Assembly: GCA_021734395.1 (NCBI GenBank)
Contig: JAIPJB010000003.1
Span: 124,001-188,000 of the forward strand
Direction: 5' to 3'
Length of the DNA stretch: 64,000 bases
Source: Candidatus Altimarinota bacterium
GTDB taxonomy: Bacteria > Patescibacteriota > Gracilibacteria > UBA4473
A program made the position numbers and the translations under genes. This document shows positions 18,420 through 26,799 of this stretch, piece after piece; position 1 is the stretch's first letter, and each line of letters opens with the position of its first letter. The notes under the pieces were generated by a model. It had not been told where the DNA came from. It was given only the letters and a program-made list of their open reading frames with translations, and made no database searches.

Positions 18420-20558
18420 ATGCGCAAACAAATCATTCATCGTTTTCTCTTTGTGATCGCGATAGCGATCTTCGCTTTTTTGGTGGGCGTTCCTTCTTCT
18501 TTGTACGGAGACACCTTCATCGGGAAAAAATTGTCCGATCTAAAAATTACTCTGGGATTGGATCTGGCAGGAGGAACCGAGCTCGACTATCGGATCGATC
18601 TGTCGGAAGCTCGCGAACAAAACAATGACGATGATCCAGCCAACGATGTCAATCTCAATACCATTGCCGAATCCGTCCGAGATTCTCTGGAGCAAAGGGT
18701 CAATCCTGCGGGAGTCGGTGAAATCGTCGTCAAACGATCACAGGTCGAAGGACAAGAACATGTCATTATTCAGATGCCGCCCAGCTCCAATGTAGAAGAA
18801 GCCAAACAAGACGCAGAACGAGACAATCGATTGGAATTTTTTGAAGAAGATCCCACAAAAGTCGCGGCAAAACGACTGGAAATTGCCGGGTATCTAGACC
18901 AAATGACCGCTTGGAACTGGGATGTTAAAGTCGAAGAACTCACACAAGAAGAAGACGCCTCCTTTCACGAAGTCGGACCGCGTTTTGAAGATCAGATCGG
19001 TGATCAAGAATTGGCTGAAAGACTTTTTTCAGCTTCCGAAGAAACTTTCCTCAGCAGTGTCGTAGAAACTCAAACCGAAGCTGATTACACGATTGATGAC
19101 GAAGGAAACCTTCAGGTCACTGCTCTGCCAAAAAATGTTTTGGCTCTGATATATGTATCCGACAAAGAGACCGTCCCCCGAGAAAAAACTCTTCCCCCAA
19201 AAGCCCATGCGCGACATATTCTCTTCGCCTATCCAGATGCTCGACGAGCAGGAGAAGATGTTCCCTATGAATCCAAAGAGGAAGCACAATCCAAAGCTGA
19301 AGAAATCCTGACGCAATTACGCGAAGAAGGAACCGAAAACTTTGAGGAACTGGCAAAAGAGTTTTCTACTGAAAATGCCGCCCAGAGAACTGGCGGTGAT
19401 CTGGGAACATTTGAGCCCGGAAAAATGGTCGCTGAATTTAATGACGCGGTTTTTGCGGCAGAAGAGCCAGGACTTTTGGATGTCGTAGAAAGTCCGTTTG
19501 GGTTTCATGTGATCGAAGTTTTGGAGATCACGCCCGAACAAACAACCACGGAAAACGAAACTCAAATTACCTATGAAATGCTGGCATGGAATGCCGATCC
19601 TCTCCGCTGGGAAAAGACCGAGCTTGATGGAGCAGAACTCGAAAATGCTACGGTCGGATATGATGAAATCGGACAACCACTCGTGAATCTTCTCTTTGAC
19701 GATAAAGGCGCGGATCTTTTCGCACAGATTACCGAACGTGTTTCTTCTCGGCGATGTAATGGCGGACCTTGCCGACTGGGAATCAAAGTCGGAGGACAAT
19801 GGATTACTCAGCCCACCGTTCGTGAAAAAATCATCGGACGCAGCGCGCAAATCACCGGACAGTTTACATTCGACGAAGCCAAAGATCTGGCTGATGGGCT
19901 AAATTTAGGAGCAATTGATGCACCAGTTACCCTGAGCGGGCAAACGACAATCACCCCTGAACTCGGAACCGAGCAACTGCAAAAAAGCCTCAAAGCCGGT
20001 CTGGCAGGGTTCATCGTTATTATGATCTTCATAGTGATCATGTATCGTTTTGCAGGGGTGATCGCGGCATTTTCTCTGTCTCTGTACGCGGGACTTTTCC
20101 TTTCGATTTTGAAAATTTGGCCGGAGAGCTTCGGCGGACCGATCGTTCTAACACTCGCTGGTATCGCAGGAATCATTCTTTCGATCGGTTTGGCGGTAGA
20201 CGGAAATATCTTGATCTTTGAACGACTCAAAGAAGAACTCCGTCGGGGGCGCGGACTGATGCAGGCGGTGGATTTGGGATTCGAACGCGCCTGGCCGGCA
20301 ATCCGAGATTCCAATCTCACAACACTTCTGACCTGTGTGATTCTCTTTTCTTTTGGAAGTTCGATTATCAAGGGGTTTGCGATCACTCTTATCGTGGGAA
20401 CCCTGCTCTCAATGTTTACCGCGATTACGATTTCACGAACTCTACTGCGCTTCTCCCTGCTGTGGAAACCACTGCAGAAAAACGCCCTCTTCGGGGTGAG
20501 TGAAGCCGATGTCGAATCTTCTAAAAAAGCTGTCGGCGCAAAAATCAGAAAACGCTAA
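18420..20558 (+). CDS. secD: Protein translocase subunit SecD with inserted parvulin (PpiC-type) domain
   Basis: 712 residues. SecD with SecF uses proton motive force to help pull exported proteins through SecYEG. The N-terminal membrane segment (about 5-28) and LGLDLAGGTELDYRI are typical, as is the C-terminal six-helix RND-like domain (about 520-690) with SIGLAVDGNILIFERLKEE. Between them, at about 260-370, sits a complete parvulin-type peptidyl-prolyl isomerase domain: AHARHILF, FEELAKEFSTENAAQRTGGDLG, FGFHVIEVLEI. The isomerase would lie on the outer face of the membrane, where it could act on emerging chains. The fusion is encoded in one unbroken frame. secF follows, but with a four-helix-bundle gene between them. 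Confidence 0.95.
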   Translation: MRKQIIHRFLFVIAIAIFAFLVGVPSSLYGDTFIGKKLSDLKITLGLDLAGGTELDYRIDLSEAREQNNDDDPANDVNLNTIAESVRDSLEQRVNPAGVGEIVVKRSQVEGQEHVIIQMPPSSNVEEAKQDAERDNRLEFFEEDPTKVAAKRLEIAGYLDQMTAWNWDVKVEELTQEEDASFHEVGPRFEDQIGDQELAERLFSASEETFLSSVVETQTEADYTIDDEGNLQVTALPKNVLALIYVSDKETVPREKTLPPKAHARHILFAYPDARRAGEDVPYESKEEAQSKAEEILTQLREEGTENFEELAKEFSTENAAQRTGGDLGTFEPGKMVAEFNDAVFAAEEPGLLDVVESPFGFHVIEVLEITPEQTTTENETQITYEMLAWNADPLRWEKTELDGAELENATVGYDEIGQPLVNLLFDDKGADLFAQITERVSSRRCNGGPCRLGIKVGGQWITQPTVREKIIGRSAQITGQFTFDEAKDLADGLNLGAIDAPVTLSGQTTITPELGTEQLQKSLKAGLAGFIVIMIFIVIMYRFAGVIAAFSLSLYAGLFLSILKIWPESFGGPIVLTLAGIAGIILSIGLAVDGNILIFERLKEELRRGRGLMQAVDLGFERAWPAIRDSNLTTLLTCVILFSFGSSIIKGFAITLIVGTLLSMFTAITISRTLLRFSLLWKPLQKNALFGVSEADVESSKKAVGAKIRKR

Positions 20559-20562
20559 AACC

Positions 20563-20593
20563 AATTTTCAATCTTCAATTATTAATCTTCAAT
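20563..20593. repeat. ATTGAAGATT repeat, left flank of the four-helix-bundle gene
   Basis: Read on the minus strand it holds ATTGAAGATTAATAATTGAA and further ATTGAAAATT. It lies in inverted orientation to the copy at 20939-20969. Other copies are at 34357, 52620 and 62620. Confidence 0.65.
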
Positions 20594-20957
20594 GGAAAAA
20601 GAAAATATACTTCTCAAAAAAAGTTATGAGTTCTCACTCAAAATTATTCTTTTGGGAAGAGTGCTCAACGATAAGAAAGAATTTATACTGGCAAAACAAA
20701 TCTTGAAAAGTGGGACTTCCATCGGAGCAAATGCAGAAGAAGCCATTTGTGGACAGTCCGAAAAAGATTTTTTTACAAAATTGTGTATTGCTTACAAAGA
20801 GGCTCGAGAAACCCATTATTGGCTTCGATTGCTCGGGGATGCTGGTATTTTAGAAGAAAAAACCCTTCTTCCCCTTTTGCAAGATTGCCAAGAGCTTCTA
20901 AAAATAATCGGAAAAATTCAATCTACTCTTCGAAAAAAATTGAAGATTGAAGATTAA
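20592..20957 (+). CDS. Four-helix-bundle protein (23S rRNA intervening-sequence family)
   Basis: 121 residues, all helical: SYEFSLKIILLGRVLND, KQILKSGTSIGANAEEA, the QSEKDFFTKLCIAYKEARET segment, and YWLRLLGDAGILEE. This is the pattern of the family first found inside rRNA intervening sequences and now known from many intergenic sites; its function is unknown. Here it sits between secD and secF, and its coding region begins and ends inside inverted copies of an ATTGAAGATT repeat that also occurs alone elsewhere in the window. This makes it look like a mobile or self-spreading cassette dropped into the sec operon. Confidence 0.9.
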   Translation: MEKENILLKKSYEFSLKIILLGRVLNDKKEFILAKQILKSGTSIGANAEEAICGQSEKDFFTKLCIAYKEARETHYWLRLLGDAGILEEKTLLPLLQDCQELLKIIGKIQSTLRKKLKIED

Positions 20958-20969
20958 AAATTAATAATT
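20939..20969. repeat. ATTGAAGATT repeat, right flank of the four-helix-bundle gene
   Basis: Tandem ATTGAAGATT units followed by AAAAATTAATAATT. It covers the stop codon of the four-helix-bundle gene and ends 8 bp before the secF start. Confidence 0.65.
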
Positions 20970-20977
20970 CTTTTCTC

Positions 20978-21883
20978 ATGATTCATTTCACTCGGTCTCG
21001 AAACATCTGGTTCACCTTCTCCGGAATTCTAGTCGCCGCGAGCATTGCTGCTATCGCCATTTTTGGATTTCAGCTGGGGCTCGACTTTACCGGCGGGGCT
21101 CGTTGGGAAGTAGACTTCATGGAAAAACCTCTGCCGCGCGAACGAGTCGAAAACTTCTTTCAGGATTTGGAAGACATTAGTCAAAAACCGCAGATCAAAA
21201 CTACTGCCGAGCAACACTACCTCATCACAATTGAAGACATGAGTGATGAGAAGCTGCAGACTATTTCCGACAAAATGTACGAGCAGGTCGGTGAATTTGA
21301 GGAGATCAGTTATCGCAAAGTGGACAGCTCAGTCGGAGAAAGTTTCCAGAAAAAAGCAATCTATGCCATTGTCGTGGCTCTGATCGGGATTGTGATTTTT
21401 GTCGCATTCGCTTTCCGCAAAATTCCTAAAGCCATCAATCCGTGGCGCTTTGGAGCAGTCGCGATTGTCGCACTTTTCCACGATGTACTTTTCATTGTGG
21501 GAGTTTTTGTCACACTAGGATACTTTACCGGACTGGAGCTAGACTTGGCTTTCATTACGGCGTTACTGGCAACTCTTGGATTTTCGGTGAATGACACGAT
21601 CGTGATCTTGGATCGCGTCCGAGAAAATATTCGCCTGCAGAAAGCCAGTGAGACTTTTGAAGACAGCGTGGAAAAATCTATCGAGCAAACACTCGCCCGA
21701 TCAATCAATACTTCTGCTTCAACGCTCTTTCCTCTTTTGGCACTGCTGATCTGGGGAGCCGACGCGATCTTTTATTTCGTGCTGGCGTTAACAATTGGTA
21801 TTGCCATCGGAACCTACTCTTCGATTTTTCTCGCCGCACCGATGCTGGTGAGCCTCAAGGAGTGGTCTGATCGGAGAGGGTAA
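20978..21883 (+). CDS. secF: Protein translocase subunit SecF
   Basis: 301 residues, the normal size. SecF partners SecD in the proton-driven step of Sec export. Features are the N-terminal membrane helix (about 11-30) followed by GLDFTGGARWEVDF, a short external domain, and the C-terminal membrane bundle with LGFSVNDTIVILDRVREN and LARSINTSASTLFPLLALLIWG. It starts 20 nt after the four-helix-bundle stop, so expression with secD depends on read-through of the inserted cassette. Confidence 0.95.
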   Translation: MIHFTRSRNIWFTFSGILVAASIAAIAIFGFQLGLDFTGGARWEVDFMEKPLPRERVENFFQDLEDISQKPQIKTTAEQHYLITIEDMSDEKLQTISDKMYEQVGEFEEISYRKVDSSVGESFQKKAIYAIVVALIGIVIFVAFAFRKIPKAINPWRFGAVAIVALFHDVLFIVGVFVTLGYFTGLELDLAFITALLATLGFSVNDTIVILDRVRENIRLQKASETFEDSVEKSIEQTLARSINTSASTLFPLLALLIWGADAIFYFVLALTIGIAIGTYSSIFLAAPMLVSLKEWSDRRG

Positions 21884-21895
21884 ACTTTTTTTGTT

Positions 21896-21993
21896 GTCAT
21901 TCACGCCTGCTTACCGGCAGACAGGCGGGTTGGGAATCCTGTAAAGAAATAGCATCTTTTCGCTGTGAATCCCGGACAAGAAGCCAGAATGAC
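21896..21993. repeat. GTCATTC-ended intergenic element
   Basis: A 98-bp unit with terminal inverted GTCATTC / GAATGAC and an internal GCCTG...CAGGC hairpin (21905-21926), filling most of the gap between secF and the aminotransferase gene. Confidence 0.55.
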
Positions 21994-22066
21994 TTTTTCT
22001 CTTCTTTTTTCTTCCTCTCGACCTCTCCCCAAAAAAAGAATAGAATCCAAGTGAAAAGAATCCCAC

Positions 22067-23362
22067 ATGTCCCTCAACCCCCAAGCAGAGCAGCTGAATG
22101 GTACTTTGGAGAAAGAAACTCCCTTGATCGCTCGCCTGCTCTCCCGTCGCGGACGAGCTATTTTTTGGCCGCGGGAAGGGATTTTGAAGCAGTCCGCCGA
22201 AGCGAAAAATTCCCAACTCAATGCGACAGTAGGTATCGCGACCGAGCATGGTCAAGCAATGAAACTGGAATCACTGCACAATCAACTGAATTTTGAACCC
22301 AATGCCTATCTCCCCTACGCCCCGAGCTTCGGGATACCGGAACTGCGAGAAACGTGGCGACAAAAAATACAAGAGAAAAATCCGTCGCTCTCCGGTCCGA
22401 CGACTCTTCCCATTGTCACTTCCGGTCTGACCCACGCGCTCTCAATGATCGGGTATCTTTTTGTAGATGAAGGAGATCGAATCATTCTACCGGATAAATT
22501 CTGGGGCAATTACAAACTGGTCTTTCAAAATGGGTACGACGCCGTTTTAGACAGCTTTGAGACATTTCGGGAAGAAAAATTCAATTTTGAGGGACTCAAG
22601 CACAAACTGCTCGATGGACAAGTCGGCAAAAAAATAATCCTGCTCAACGCCCCCAACAATCCCTCCGGCTATACGCCGACCCGAGAAGAAGCAGAAATCA
22701 TTCTGCAGATCTTGCGCGAAGCGGCTGACGCCGGAAATAAATTGCTCGTAATTTGCGATGACGCATACTTTGGCTTGGTATACGAAGAAAATATCCTGCG
22801 AGAATCTTTTTTTGCAGGACTGGCAGATCTGCACCCCAATATTCTAGCGGTCAAAATTGATGGCTGTACCAAAGAAGAATACACTTGGGGGTTACGGGTA
22901 GGATTTATAACTTTTGGAACCAAAGATCTAACCGAGCAATCTGCTCACGCACTCGAGCAAAAAACTGCCGGGGCAATCCGTGGCAACGTATCCAATTCGT
23001 GCCATTTGTCTCAGCGATTGATCCTCCAAACATTTGAATCCCGTACATACGAAGAAGAAAAACAGAAAAACTATGATCTCCTGCACTCACGATACGAAAA
23101 AGTACGAGCAATTCTGCACGAGAAAAAAGAAACCTACGCGCCCTCCTTCCGAGCATTACCGTTCAATTCGGGCTACTTTATGTGTCTGGAACTCAAGCAA
23201 CTCGACAGCGAGCAGGTACGGCAGATTCTTCTCAAAGAATTTGATACCGGTGTCATTGCCGTAGGAAATTTGCTCCGAATTGCTTTTTCTTCTGTGGACG
23301 AAGAGCAACTCGAGAAGCTTTTCGATAATATTTTTCAGGCGTGCAAACGACTTTCTTCATAA
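22067..23362 (+). CDS. PLP-dependent aminotransferase, class I/II fold
   Basis: 431 residues. Fold-type I aminotransferase features in order: LPYAPSFGIPELRETWRQKI near the N-terminus, PIVTSGLTHALSMIGYLF (cofactor phosphate loop region), NAPNNPSGYTPTREE (the conserved Asn-Pro-x-Gly), ICDDAYFGLVYEE (Asp binding the pyridine nitrogen, Tyr), and KIDGCTKEEYTWGLRVGF with the Schiff-base Lys. A late RIAFS supplies the carboxylate-binding Arg. The substrate cannot be read from the sequence; an aromatic, branched or alanine-type enzyme are all possible. The next gene is pckA, so a link to PEP/oxaloacetate metabolism is conceivable. Confidence 0.88.
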   Translation: MSLNPQAEQLNGTLEKETPLIARLLSRRGRAIFWPREGILKQSAEAKNSQLNATVGIATEHGQAMKLESLHNQLNFEPNAYLPYAPSFGIPELRETWRQKIQEKNPSLSGPTTLPIVTSGLTHALSMIGYLFVDEGDRIILPDKFWGNYKLVFQNGYDAVLDSFETFREEKFNFEGLKHKLLDGQVGKKIILLNAPNNPSGYTPTREEAEIILQILREAADAGNKLLVICDDAYFGLVYEENILRESFFAGLADLHPNILAVKIDGCTKEEYTWGLRVGFITFGTKDLTEQSAHALEQKTAGAIRGNVSNSCHLSQRLILQTFESRTYEEEKQKNYDLLHSRYEKVRAILHEKKETYAPSFRALPFNSGYFMCLELKQLDSEQVRQILLKEFDTGVIAVGNLLRIAFSSVDEEQLEKLFDNIFQACKRLSS

Positions 23363-23541
23363 ATGAAATGTTTTCTTCTTATTCTCCACAAAATTTACTC
23401 TCTTTCTGGGGAGGTGAGGACAAAAACGTGTTTGAGCGTCAGAGGGACTCGGCATATTTGTCTTTCTGGAGAACAAGTGAACTTTTTTGTTCCAAAAAGA
23501 ACAGTCCCCTCCTTTATCTTTCACAGTAACCTTTCTTTTTT

Positions 23542-25143
23542 ATGGATTATGTATCACTCCTTTCCTCCTCTCATACCCACTCCAACCTTCCACGGAAAGC
23601 CCTGATCGAGTGGGTGCTACGGCAAAAAAAAGCCCTTCTCACTCCTCAAGGCAATTTCATTACGTGGACTTCCGCTCCCTCCACCGGCAGAAGCCCGCGT
23701 GATACGTATATCGTCCGCCACGCAGAAAGTGAAAAAAATATCGACTGGCACTCTCCCCCAAATATTCCCATGGAGCCAGAACTTTTTGACGATCTCTGGA
23801 CTGAAGCCGTCCAAGCCCTTACACAAGAAGAAAACCTTTTTGCCTCTGATCGGGTCATTGGTGCAGATCCATCGTATGCTCTCCCGGTGCAACTCCTCAC
23901 CGACAATCCCCTCACGACTCTTTTTGCGGATAATATGTTTCGGCCGGTTCCGGAAAACATCCAGGACAGTATTTTGTATGATAAATCATTTACCCTGCTC
24001 GTTCTCCCCCATCACGCTGTTAACCCGAAGAAGTATGATCACAAAGTCCGCGATATGGTCATTGCCATGGACATGGATCGTCAACGAGGACTCATCTTGG
24101 GATCTTCATACTTGGGAACAGTGAAAAAACTCATGTTTACCGTCATGAATTACGACACACCAGAGAAAGGCATTCTCCCGCTCCACTGTTCGGCCAATCA
24201 AGGGAAAGACGGAAATACAGCGGTCATATTGGGTTTGTCGGGAACCGGAAAAACAACCTTGTCGGCTGATCCCCAGCGAGCCCTCATTGGGGACGATGAG
24301 CACGGCTGGTCAGAGAACGGGATTTCTAATTTTGAAAACGGCTGCTACGCCAAGCTCATTCATCTGAATCCTGAAAAAGAACCGGAAATTTATCGAATTG
24401 GATTTGGTGAGAAAAAGAATACCGAAAAAAGCAGTGTCATCATTGAGAACGCGATGATGTACCCTGACGGCAAATTTGATCTGGATGACGAACGTCTGAC
24501 GGCAAATTCTCGCATCTCCTACCCGCTCTCCTGCCTGCAAAATTTTTCCCAAACCGCCCAAGGCGGCCATCCTCAGACAATCGTGTTTTTGACGGCCGAT
24601 GCACATGGCGTCCTACCACCGGTTGCCAAGCTGAATCCTCAGCAGGCTATGCTCTGGTTTTTGATGGGCTATACCAGTAAACTAGCCGGTACCGAGACCG
24701 GCGTCACACAACCTGTTTCGACATTTTCAAGATTTTTCGGAGGACCTTTTATGCCGCGAAATCCAGAGGATTATACCGATTTATTGAACAAAAAAATTGT
24801 TCAACAAAAAACAGCTGTTTATCTCCTGAATACCGGCTGGACCGGTGGTCCATACGGCATAGGAGAACGCATCGATATTGGCGTCACACGAAAACTATTG
24901 GAGCAAATTTTGTCAGGGAAACTCAAAAATGTTTCCTGTACTGATGATACCCGTTTTCATTTTTCAGTTCCTACCGAATGCTTGGAAGTCGACTCAAACA
25001 TACTCCAGCCCTCCAATACCTGGAAAGACAAGAAGCAATACGAACAGCGAGCGAATCTACTCGCTCGGGAATTTTCGACACATTTTGACAAAATGTTTCC
25101 ACATCTGGATGATAGAGTCCGACGCGAATGTCCCGGAAAATGA
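23542..25143 (+). CDS. pckA: Phosphoenolpyruvate carboxykinase (ATP)
   Basis: 533 residues. It interconverts oxaloacetate + ATP and PEP + CO2 + ADP. Diagnostic strings are RSPRDTYIV, LHCSANQGKDGNTAVILGLS containing the start of the kinase loop, GLSGTGKTTLSAD (about 231-243, P-loop), GDDEHGW (Mg/Mn site), ENAMMYPDGKFD, and the NTGWTGGPYGIGERI region. A 21-nt palindrome copy at 24784-24804 is read as L-N-K-K-I-V-Q at a position that aligns without a gap to VLVKRMQ of the E. coli enzyme. The stop overlaps the ung start by 4 bp. Confidence 0.96.
   Translation: MDYVSLLSSSHTHSNLPRKALIEWVLRQKKALLTPQGNFITWTSAPSTGRSPRDTYIVRHAESEKNIDWHSPPNIPMEPELFDDLWTEAVQALTQEENLFASDRVIGADPSYALPVQLLTDNPLTTLFADNMFRPVPENIQDSILYDKSFTLLVLPHHAVNPKKYDHKVRDMVIAMDMDRQRGLILGSSYLGTVKKLMFTVMNYDTPEKGILPLHCSANQGKDGNTAVILGLSGTGKTTLSADPQRALIGDDEHGWSENGISNFENGCYAKLIHLNPEKEPEIYRIGFGEKKNTEKSSVIIENAMMYPDGKFDLDDERLTANSRISYPLSCLQNFSQTAQGGHPQTIVFLTADAHGVLPPVAKLNPQQAMLWFLMGYTSKLAGTETGVTQPVSTFSRFFGGPFMPRNPEDYTDLLNKKIVQQKTAVYLLNTGWTGGPYGIGERIDIGVTRKLLEQILSGKLKNVSCTDDTRFHFSVPTECLEVDSNILQPSNTWKDKKQYEQRANLLAREFSTHFDKMFPHLDDRVRRECPGK
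24784..24804. repeat. 21-nt palindrome copy in pckA
   Basis: Arms TTGAACAAA / ATTGTTCAA, one mismatch; read as L-N-K-K-I-V-Q. Confidence 0.8.
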
Positions 25144-25865
25144 ATCAAACATCTCTTTTTGATCCCCCCCAAACCGATCCTCCACCTCCCAAAAAGCACA
25201 AAGGCTTTCCGCCCGACTGGGATATGATGATCGGACAAGAGTTCGAAAAGCCTTATTTTAAGGAGCTTAAATCATTTCTCAAACAAGAACTCGAAGCCGG
25301 ACACAAAATCTACCCTCCCCCCAAAGAAATTTTTCGAGCATTTGAACTCTGCCCTCCGAAAAAAACAAAAGTGGTTATTCTCGGGCAAGATCCCTACCAT
25401 GGTTCCAAGCAAGCACACGGATTGTGCTTTTCGGTGAATAAAAATGTAGCCATTCCTCCATCACTCCAGAATATCTACAAAGAAATTCACAATGAACTCG
25501 GACTGCCTATTCCTTCTCATGGGAATCTTGAACATTGGGCCCAGCAGGGGGTATTATTGTTGAACGCAACCTTAACTGTCCGAGAAAGAACCCCAACATC
25601 ACATTCGGGAAAAGGATGGGAGTATTTTACGGATGCGGTCATACGAACCCTTTCGGAAGAAAAAAAAGGACTGGTATTTTTACTCTGGGGAAATTTTGCA
25701 AAATCCAAAAAGACTCTCATCGACACCCAAAAACACCATATCCTCACTGCCCCTCACCCCTCTCCCTTTTCAGCAAATGCGGGATTTTTTGGGTGCGGAC
25801 ATTTCACTAAAACCAATAAAATACTTCAATCCGAAGGAAAAGAACCCATAGATTGGAGCGTATAA
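25140..25865 (+). CDS. ung: Uracil-DNA glycosylase (family 1)
   Basis: 241 residues from the ATG at 25140, chosen because it forms an ATGA overlap with the pckA stop; an upstream in-frame codon at 25128 would add four residues. The enzyme removes uracil from DNA as the first step of base excision repair. GQDPYHG (about 82-88) carries the catalytic Asp, PPSLQNIYKEI follows, and HPSPFSA (about 206-212) is the minor-groove loop, with Phe in place of the usual Leu. The N-terminus is Pro/Lys rich. An intrinsic terminator follows directly. Confidence 0.95.
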   Translation: MNQTSLFDPPQTDPPPPKKHKGFPPDWDMMIGQEFEKPYFKELKSFLKQELEAGHKIYPPPKEIFRAFELCPPKKTKVVILGQDPYHGSKQAHGLCFSVNKNVAIPPSLQNIYKEIHNELGLPIPSHGNLEHWAQQGVLLLNATLTVRERTPTSHSGKGWEYFTDAVIRTLSEEKKGLVFLLWGNFAKSKKTLIDTQKHHILTAPHPSPFSANAGFFGCGHFTKTNKILQSEGKEPIDWSV

Positions 25866-25866
25866 A

Positions 25867-25895
25867 AAAAGCCCCCCGCCGTAGCGGAGGCTTTT
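25867..25895. terminator. Bidirectional intrinsic terminator after ung
   Basis: A 12-bp stem with one bulge (AAAAGCC...CGC / GCGGAGGCTTTT) and A/T runs on both sides, placed between ung and the convergent Cys-rich peptide gene. Confidence 0.8.
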
Positions 25896-25912
25896 CTTTA
25901 GGAAATTGCGAA

Positions 25913-26014
25913 TTATTTACAGCTTCCGCCACAGCAACCACCTTTACCGTCGTCACCATGGTGTCCGCAACCGCAAGATCCGCAGCCGTCACCTTTTTTT
26001 CCGTCAAAATACAT
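25913..26014 (-). CDS. 33-residue Cys/Gly/His-rich peptide
   Basis: A short frame from ATG at 26014 to TAA at 25913. Of 33 residues 12 are Gly and 6 are Cys (C11, C14, C16, C27, C28, C32), with a His pair at 18-19 and acidic/basic residues between. The Cys-Gly spacing and His pair suggest metal binding, or a substrate of a peptide-modifying enzyme; neither is shown. It has its own promoter-like pair and the shared terminator at 25867-25895. Random sequence would rarely give such a composition bracketed by transcription signals, so I consider it a real gene. No neighbour is an obvious maturation enzyme. Confidence 0.65.
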   Translation of the reverse strand: MYFDGKKGDGCGSCGCGHHGDDGKGGCCGGSCK

Positions 26015-26041
26015 TGGAGAAAGGGTTAAAAATCTATAATT

Positions 26042-26070
26042 ATCTTAACGAGAACAAGGATATTTTTCAA
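26042..26070 (-). promoter_or_regulatory. Promoter of the Cys/Gly-rich peptide gene
   Basis: Minus-strand TTGAAA (26070-26065) and TAAGAT (26047-26042) with a 17-bp spacer, placing the start about 20 nt before the ATG. Confidence 0.5.
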
Positions 26071-26172
26071 GGAATGGGTGTAAGATACGCTACAAAAATA
26101 CTAAAAAATTTGCGAAAAAAATTTTTTTGGATACCGTGAGGGATACTTCTGGTATTCCTGTAAAAACAGAAA

Positions 26173-26793
26173 ATGTCTTTTTCTGAACTCCGAAAAAAAA
26201 TTTCTCAAAATCCAGAATTTGATCTGGAAAAAATCGAAAAAGCCTATCAATTTGCGAAAAACATTCATGCCTCTCAAAAACGAAAATCGGGGGAACCTTT
26301 TATCATCCATCCGATAGAAGTGGCTCAAATCGTGTACGAAATTGGAGGTGATGAAAATATGATCTGCGCAGCACTCCTGCACGATGTTTTAGAAGATGCC
26401 GATAATCCCGAGCAAGCCGAGGAAAAAATCCATGAAATTTTTGGGCAGGATATTTTTTTCCTGGTGCATGCCATTTCCAAGGACATTCGGATTGAAGACC
26501 GTATGCTCCGCCAGGAAGAGTATACCGATCGATTGGAAAAATTACTGAAGATGGACATTGCCGTCTTCTTTTTAAAAATGGCGGATCTCCTGCACAATAT
26601 GAAAACTATCCAAGGCCTGCCCCCCGAAAAACGAGAAAAATGGATCCATGAGCTCAAAAATACGTATCTCCCCATGATGTCCGAACATTTTCACAGCATT
26701 GCTCTTCCCTATCACACTATGTACAGAAACTTGATTGATCAGCTAGAATCTGTTATTTCAGAATACGAGGAAGAGAAAATCACCTCTTCATAA
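26173..26793 (+). CDS. HD-domain protein resembling the (p)ppGpp hydrolase half of RelA/SpoT
   Basis: 206 residues. HASQKRKSGEPFIIHP (32-47), LLHDVLED (68-75) and KMADLLHNMKT (about 135-145) match the metal-binding His and Asp residues of the SpoT hydrolase domain. No synthetase, TGS or ACT domain is present, so this is a stand-alone hydrolase like the small alarmone hydrolases. Asp-Leu replaces the common Asp-Arg before the LHN motif. Degradation of (p)ppGpp is the best guess, but related HD proteins act on other nucleotides. It is followed 6 nt later by a TrmB-like regulator, probably on the same transcript. Confidence 0.8.
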   Translation: MSFSELRKKISQNPEFDLEKIEKAYQFAKNIHASQKRKSGEPFIIHPIEVAQIVYEIGGDENMICAALLHDVLEDADNPEQAEEKIHEIFGQDIFFLVHAISKDIRIEDRMLRQEEYTDRLEKLLKMDIAVFFLKMADLLHNMKTIQGLPPEKREKWIHELKNTYLPMMSEHFHSIALPYHTMYRNLIDQLESVISEYEEEKITSS

Positions 26794-26799
26794 GAGAAC

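Noticed and set aside
23363-23541. An 80-codon frame between the aminotransferase and pckA
   Set aside because: It overlaps the pckA start, has a Cys/Pro/His-scattered composition unlike its neighbours and matches no family; no gene is seen in this gap.
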